Shown piece by piece: positions 60,737 through 64,000 of a stretch of DNA of 64,000 nt. The notes below the pieces were generated by a model. It saw nothing but the letters and a program-made list of their open reading frames with translations, searched no databases and had not been told where the DNA came from. The translations under genes and the position numbers were made by a program. This DNA is from an uncultured Erythrobacter sp. Its GTDB lineage: Bacteria; Pseudomonadota; Alphaproteobacteria; Sphingomonadales; Sphingomonadaceae. Within the stretch, counting starts at the first letter, position 1. Each line of letters opens with the position of its first letter. Where the stretch lies: the NCBI GenBank assembly GCA_947495555.1, contig CANLZI010000002.1:310001-374000 (forward strand). Reading direction: 5' to 3'.

Positions 60737-63007
60737 TCAATCCGTTTCGATGCCTCGTTCTTGCGCCCATTCCTGCAAGCTTGCGCGAATGTCTGTGGTT
60801 GGATCGGCCAACCACAGATCCATCGCCTTACTAATTTCTTCCAGATCGACCTTGCGCACCAGTTCCTTGATCGGACCGACAGCAGCGGGGGTAATCGACA
60901 AACGCCGGATACCCAGCCCCATCAGTGCAAGCGCTTCCAGCCGCCTGCCGCCCATCTCTCCGCAGACGCCCAGATCGACATCATATCCAACGGTGTTTTG
61001 CATAACCCGCCGCAAGAAACGCAGGATCGCTGGGCTCAACCAATCATAACGCTCCGCCAGCTTTGGATTGGAGCGATCCGCCGCAAATAAGAACTGAGTT
61101 AAATCATTGGTCCCAATCGAGAGAAAATCGAGCTTTGGCGCAAGCAAATCGAGCATCTCCGCCAGCGAAGGCACTTCCAACATCGCACCGTAATGGATCG
61201 CCTCGGGCAGAATTTTCTTCCGCTTTTTCAGGAATGCGAGCTGCTCTTCAAACACCACTTTGGCAGCGTCAAACTCCCACGGCTCGGACACCATGGGGAA
61301 CATGACATACAATGTCTTGCCACTGGCTGCCTCCAGCAAGGCCCGCGCCTGTGCCTTCAACAAACCTTCGCGTTCCAGCGCCAAACGCAGGGCGCGCCAA
61401 CCCATGGCCGGGTTTTCGTCAAATTTAGAGGTCTCGTCGCTGAGATAGGGCACAGCTTTATCACCGCCGATATCAACCGTGCGGAAGATCACTGGCTTGT
61501 CGCCCGCCGCCTCCAGCACATCGCGGTAAAGCCTTAACTGGCGCTCTCTTTGTGGCAGCGTGGCCGAGACAAGAAACTGAAATTCGGTGCGGAACAGGCC
61601 AACCCCGTCTGCACCGGTCATTGCCAGCGAAGACATATCATCGCGCAGGCCCGCATTAATCATCACCTGAATGCGCGTGCCGCAGCGGGTAAAGGGCTCT
61701 ACATCGCGCAATTCGGCATAGGCAGCCTGCTTCTCGCGCGTCTTGGCAAATCGCGCATCAAACGCGTCGGCCATAGATTGCGAAGGACGCACAGTTGCCA
61801 ACGCGGCATCCGCATCAAGCAGGATATCATCACCTTCGCGGATGATACCGCGTAGACCGCGTGCCTGCCCCAGCACCGGCACGCCCATTGCGCGAGCGAC
61901 AATCACCACATGAGCGGTGAGCGATCCTTCTTCCAGTATTACGCCCTTCAAACGTCGCCGGTCATACTCAAGCAACTCTGCAGGGCCCAAATTGCGTGCG
62001 ATCAAAATCGTTTCACGCCGCAAGCCTTGCGTCGCCGCTGTACCCAATTGGCCCGACACAATCCGCAGCAGCCGATTTGCCAGATCCTCTAGATCGTGCA
62101 TCCGATCCGCCAACAGGGGATCGTCAATCTCGCGCATGCGCATCCGCGTGTGCTGCTGCACGCGTTCGATGGCGGCCTCCGCAGTCAATCCGCTATCGAT
62201 CGCCTCATTGATGCGTCGGCTCCACCCTTCATCATAGGCGAACATTTTATAGGTTTCCAAAACCTCTTCATGTTCGCCGCCGACGCCAAATTCGGCCTGG
62301 CTGGTCATAGTGTCGATCTGCTCGCGCATTTTATCGAAAGCGCGATAAACCCTCTGCCGTTCGGCTTCTGTATCATCGGCCATGACCTGATCGATGGTAA
62401 CGCGCGGCTGGTGGAAAACGGCCTGTCCCGCAGCCAAACCTTTGACCAAGGTCAGCCCGGACAGATTTTGCATCCCGGTCTGACCCTTGGTCAGTTCCAG
62501 TGCATCACCTTCATCCACCAATTCGGCATTGGCGATCATCTCGCTCAGCACCATGGCAGTGGTTTGCAACGCCTCTAGCTCGATATCCTCATAACGGCGT
62601 GGGTCGACATGCTGAACGCACACCGCGCCCACTGCGCGTTCACGGTAGACAATCGGGACGCCCGCAAAGGAATGGAATTTATCCTCGCCCGTTTCGGGCC
62701 GGTAAAGAAAGTCGGGATGCGCCTTGGCCTCTGCCAAGTTCAATGTTTCCACATTTTGCGCAATGGTGCCGGTCAAGCCTTCGCCAATGGCCATCCGCGT
62801 AACATGGACCGCGCTTTGGTTCAGGCCGCGCGTGGCGAACAGTTCCAGCATGCCCCCGCGCAGCAGATAGATCGAGCATACCTCGCTATCGAGCGATTCC
62901 CCGATAATATCGACAACCTGATCCAGCTTGCCCTGCGCATGCATGCGCGAGGCCATCACCTCGTGCAGGCGTGTGATAATCTGACGGGCGGCTGCGGCTG
63001 CTGACAT
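60737..63007 (-). CDS. ptsP: PTS nitrogen-regulatory enzyme I (EI-Ntr, PtsP)
   Basis: PtsP takes phosphate from PEP and passes it to NPr in the nitrogen-linked PTS. The 756-residue protein has an N-terminal GAF domain (residues about 20-165), the PEP-utilising N-domain, the mobile phosphohistidine domain with His366 in SLTAHVVIVARAMG, and the C-terminal TIM barrel with FRTEF, SIGTNDLTQFLFAADR and catalytic Cys in GVCGEMGG. The ATG at 63007 was chosen; an in-frame start 36 bases upstream exists. The GAF domain suggests control by glutamine or a similar ligand, as in other bacteria. Confidence 0.96.
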   Translation of the reverse strand: MSAAAAARQIITRLHEVMASRMHAQGKLDQVVDIIGESLDSEVCSIYLLRGGMLELFATRGLNQSAVHVTRMAIGEGLTGTIAQNVETLNLAEAKAHPDFLYRPETGEDKFHSFAGVPIVYRERAVGAVCVQHVDPRRYEDIELEALQTTAMVLSEMIANAELVDEGDALELTKGQTGMQNLSGLTLVKGLAAGQAVFHQPRVTIDQVMADDTEAERQRVYRAFDKMREQIDTMTSQAEFGVGGEHEEVLETYKMFAYDEGWSRRINEAIDSGLTAEAAIERVQQHTRMRMREIDDPLLADRMHDLEDLANRLLRIVSGQLGTAATQGLRRETILIARNLGPAELLEYDRRRLKGVILEEGSLTAHVVIVARAMGVPVLGQARGLRGIIREGDDILLDADAALATVRPSQSMADAFDARFAKTREKQAAYAELRDVEPFTRCGTRIQVMINAGLRDDMSSLAMTGADGVGLFRTEFQFLVSATLPQRERQLRLYRDVLEAAGDKPVIFRTVDIGGDKAVPYLSDETSKFDENPAMGWRALRLALEREGLLKAQARALLEAASGKTLYVMFPMVSEPWEFDAAKVVFEEQLAFLKKRKKILPEAIHYGAMLEVPSLAEMLDLLAPKLDFLSIGTNDLTQFLFAADRSNPKLAERYDWLSPAILRFLRRVMQNTVGYDVDLGVCGEMGGRRLEALALMGLGIRRLSITPAAVGPIKELVRKVDLEEISKAMDLWLADPTTDIRASLQEWAQERGIETD

Positions 63008-63152
63008 AGTGGCAGCGCCTATAGCACAGGAACGTAAATGCAAAATTCCCTTCAGCGAAAAAGCTGACGTAAAAGTGATTGAGCGATGTCCGGTTTCCGG
63101 CTTTCGCTAATTGATAAGTGCGCTTGCCTGTGCGGCCCGAAGGGTCAGGGCG

Positions 63153-63308
63153 CTAAATTTCGGAAAGCTCTTCTTTTATTCGCAGCTTACGCTTTTTCAG
63201 GGCCTGGATCGCAACCGCATCCGGCACTGGTCGCTGCATTTCGTCCCGAAGCTTTGCTTCGATACCGGCATGTTTGGACTGAAGTGCGTTTGCGTAAGAC
63301 GTATCCAT
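63153..63308 (-). CDS. Small DUF465 (YdcH-like) protein
   Basis: A 51-residue frame starts at the ATG at 63308 with AAGGAG six bases before it and reads MDTSYANALQSKHAGIEAKL to its stop at 63153. The short helical protein ends KKRKLRIKEELSEI. The KK(R/K)KL(R)xKxE pattern is the DUF465/YdcH signature, a helical hairpin of unknown function. It is divergent from a second DUF465 gene at 63477 and lies upstream of ptsP on the same strand. It is easy to miss because of its length. Confidence 0.82.
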   Translation of the reverse strand: MDTSYANALQSKHAGIEAKLRDEMQRPVPDAVAIQALKKRKLRIKEELSEI

Positions 63309-63476
63309 CTGGCTCTCCTTTGCGAGGGTGTTCCTCGAGCGAAAGCGACTCGTCCCGTGCGGACGAACCGCGAATTGTCATCAAACCACAACATCCCTAT
63401 CTTGCAAAGAGAAACCGAAGCGTGAATCGGTACATATGCAGATTTCCGCGATGAATTGTGAATGAGGACCGGCTGA

Positions 63477-63686
63477 GTGAACGAGCAAGAGCTTACCAAA
63501 CGGCTGGAATATCTGCGCAGCGAGCATCGCGATTTGGATGCTGCCATTGCCGCCTTGCTAGAGGCTGGCGAGACAAGCGGGTTTGTCGATCAGTTGCAAA
63601 TTGCTCGGCTGAAAAAGCGCAAACTGCGCTTGAAGGACCAGATCGCGATAATCGAAGACAACCTTGTGCCGGACATAATTGCCTGA
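63477..63686 (+). CDS. Small DUF465 (YdcH-like) protein
   Basis: A 69-residue protein from a GTG at 63477 (GAGGA upstream), MNEQELTKRLEYLRSEHRDL then a helical hairpin with IARLKKRKLRLKDQIAIIED, the DUF465 signature. The function is unknown. It shares the KKRKLR core with the divergent small gene at 63153, so the two are likely paralogues. Confidence 0.85.
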   Translation: MNEQELTKRLEYLRSEHRDLDAAIAALLEAGETSGFVDQLQIARLKKRKLRLKDQIAIIEDNLVPDIIA

Positions 63687-63821
63687 TTTTTCCGCATTTC
63701 GGCAAAATTTGGGAAGGTTCCGTAGGCAAACCGTTCCGCTATGGGACAAGGCATGTGAAACCACGGGATAATATGGTTTCCAAACTGGTAATGTCAGAAT
63801 GCTGGCCCTAGCCCAGTGTCC

Positions 63822-64000
63822 ATGTCGAGAACTACAAATCTGTCACGTCCGATCATCGAGGCGCTGTATACCGAAGCATTGGTATTGGCCGACGAAGTGC
63901 GCGCTGCGTTCGCGATGGGCGGCAACATGGCTGGTCATGTAGAAATTGCGGGGCATAGTGAAGATGATTTTCGATTGGCACTGTCCAGCGAGGGTCTGAA
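63822..64000 (+). CDS. DUF1465 family protein, cut by window edge
   Basis: From the ATG at 63822 the frame reads MSRTTNLSRPIIEALYTEAL and stays open to the window end (59 codons). The segment IIEALYTEALVLADEVRAAF and the later LALSSEGL match the N-terminus of DUF1465, a small alphaproteobacterial family of unknown function. A GTG at 63816 is in frame. Its C-terminus is outside the window. Confidence 0.75.
   Translation, partial: MSRTTNLSRPIIEALYTEALVLADEVRAAFAMGGNMAGHVEIAGHSEDDFRLALSSEGL

Noticed and set aside
1..64000. CRISPR arrays, insertion sequences, prophage or integrative elements
   Set aside because: No spaced direct repeats, transposase, integrase, terminal inverted repeats or phage structural genes were seen.

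Overview
The window is an ordinary-looking stretch of chromosome from an alphaproteobacterium, most likely a sphingomonad of the Erythrobacteraceae. This rests on family-level signs: the CtrA-phosphorelay phosphotransferase ChpT, a TorF-type porin, a SIMPL protein, DUF3297, DUF1465 and DUF465 proteins, an alphaproteobacterial rpoH, an RskA-type anti-sigma pair beside a fasciclin protein, and an Entner-Doudoroff zwf-edd-glk cluster. Genes are tightly packed, with many start/stop overlaps. I see no insertion sequence, prophage, CRISPR array or rRNA operon.

Layout. 1-9.5 kb: a TSUP permease cut by the window edge, an NfrB/NfrA-like glycosyltransferase and outer-membrane pair, NhaA, glyoxalase I, a SIMPL protein, a TorF-like porin, and a phosphatase overlapping UDP-glucose dehydrogenase. 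9.5-18 kb: a tricorn-like protease, the RNase P RNA, aquaporin, ChpT with a cell-wall amidase, a divergent JAMM-protein/RluD pair and the heat-shock sigma factor. 18-22 kb: an overlapping run mtgA, CDF metal exporter, ECF sigma factor and anti-sigma factor, followed by a secreted fasciclin protein. 22-29 kb: ClpX and ClpP, then a TonB-dependent receptor on the opposite strand lying between clpP and trigger factor, and a tRNA-Leu. Trigger factor carries a long histone-H1-like tail. 29-35 kb: DUF3297, Der, DUF2721, an unknown periplasmic protein, bacterioferritin with its ferredoxin under two Fur-like boxes, and a DUF418 membrane protein.

34-46 kb: a ParA/unknown/SPOR-lipoprotein trio, an aspartate carbamoyltransferase overlapping a dihydroorotase homologue that lacks its metal-binding motif, SppA, SerS-SurE-K+ channel, DUF1761 and RimO. 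46-57.5 kb: a CHASE2-(degenerate GGDEF)-EAL protein, a 10-codon tryptophan-rich reading frame with its own ribosome-binding site and terminator, a transglutaminase-like protein, zwf-edd-glk, and a PEP carboxylase homologue with altered catalytic motifs. 57.5-64 kb: TilS, a CpoB/YbgF-like protein, a RodZ-like protein, EI-Ntr (PtsP), two small DUF465 proteins in divergent orientation and the start of a DUF1465 protein.

Most genes are housekeeping. The best candidates for something undescribed are the Trp-rich micro-ORF with alternative hairpins (49.2 kb), the basic tail on trigger factor (27 kb), the divergent PEP carboxylase (54.7-57.5 kb), the ParA/SPOR trio (34.4-37 kb) and the shortened NfrA/NfrB-like pair (0.8-3.4 kb). 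All assignments come from reading the sequence and from memory of protein families; no search was run.
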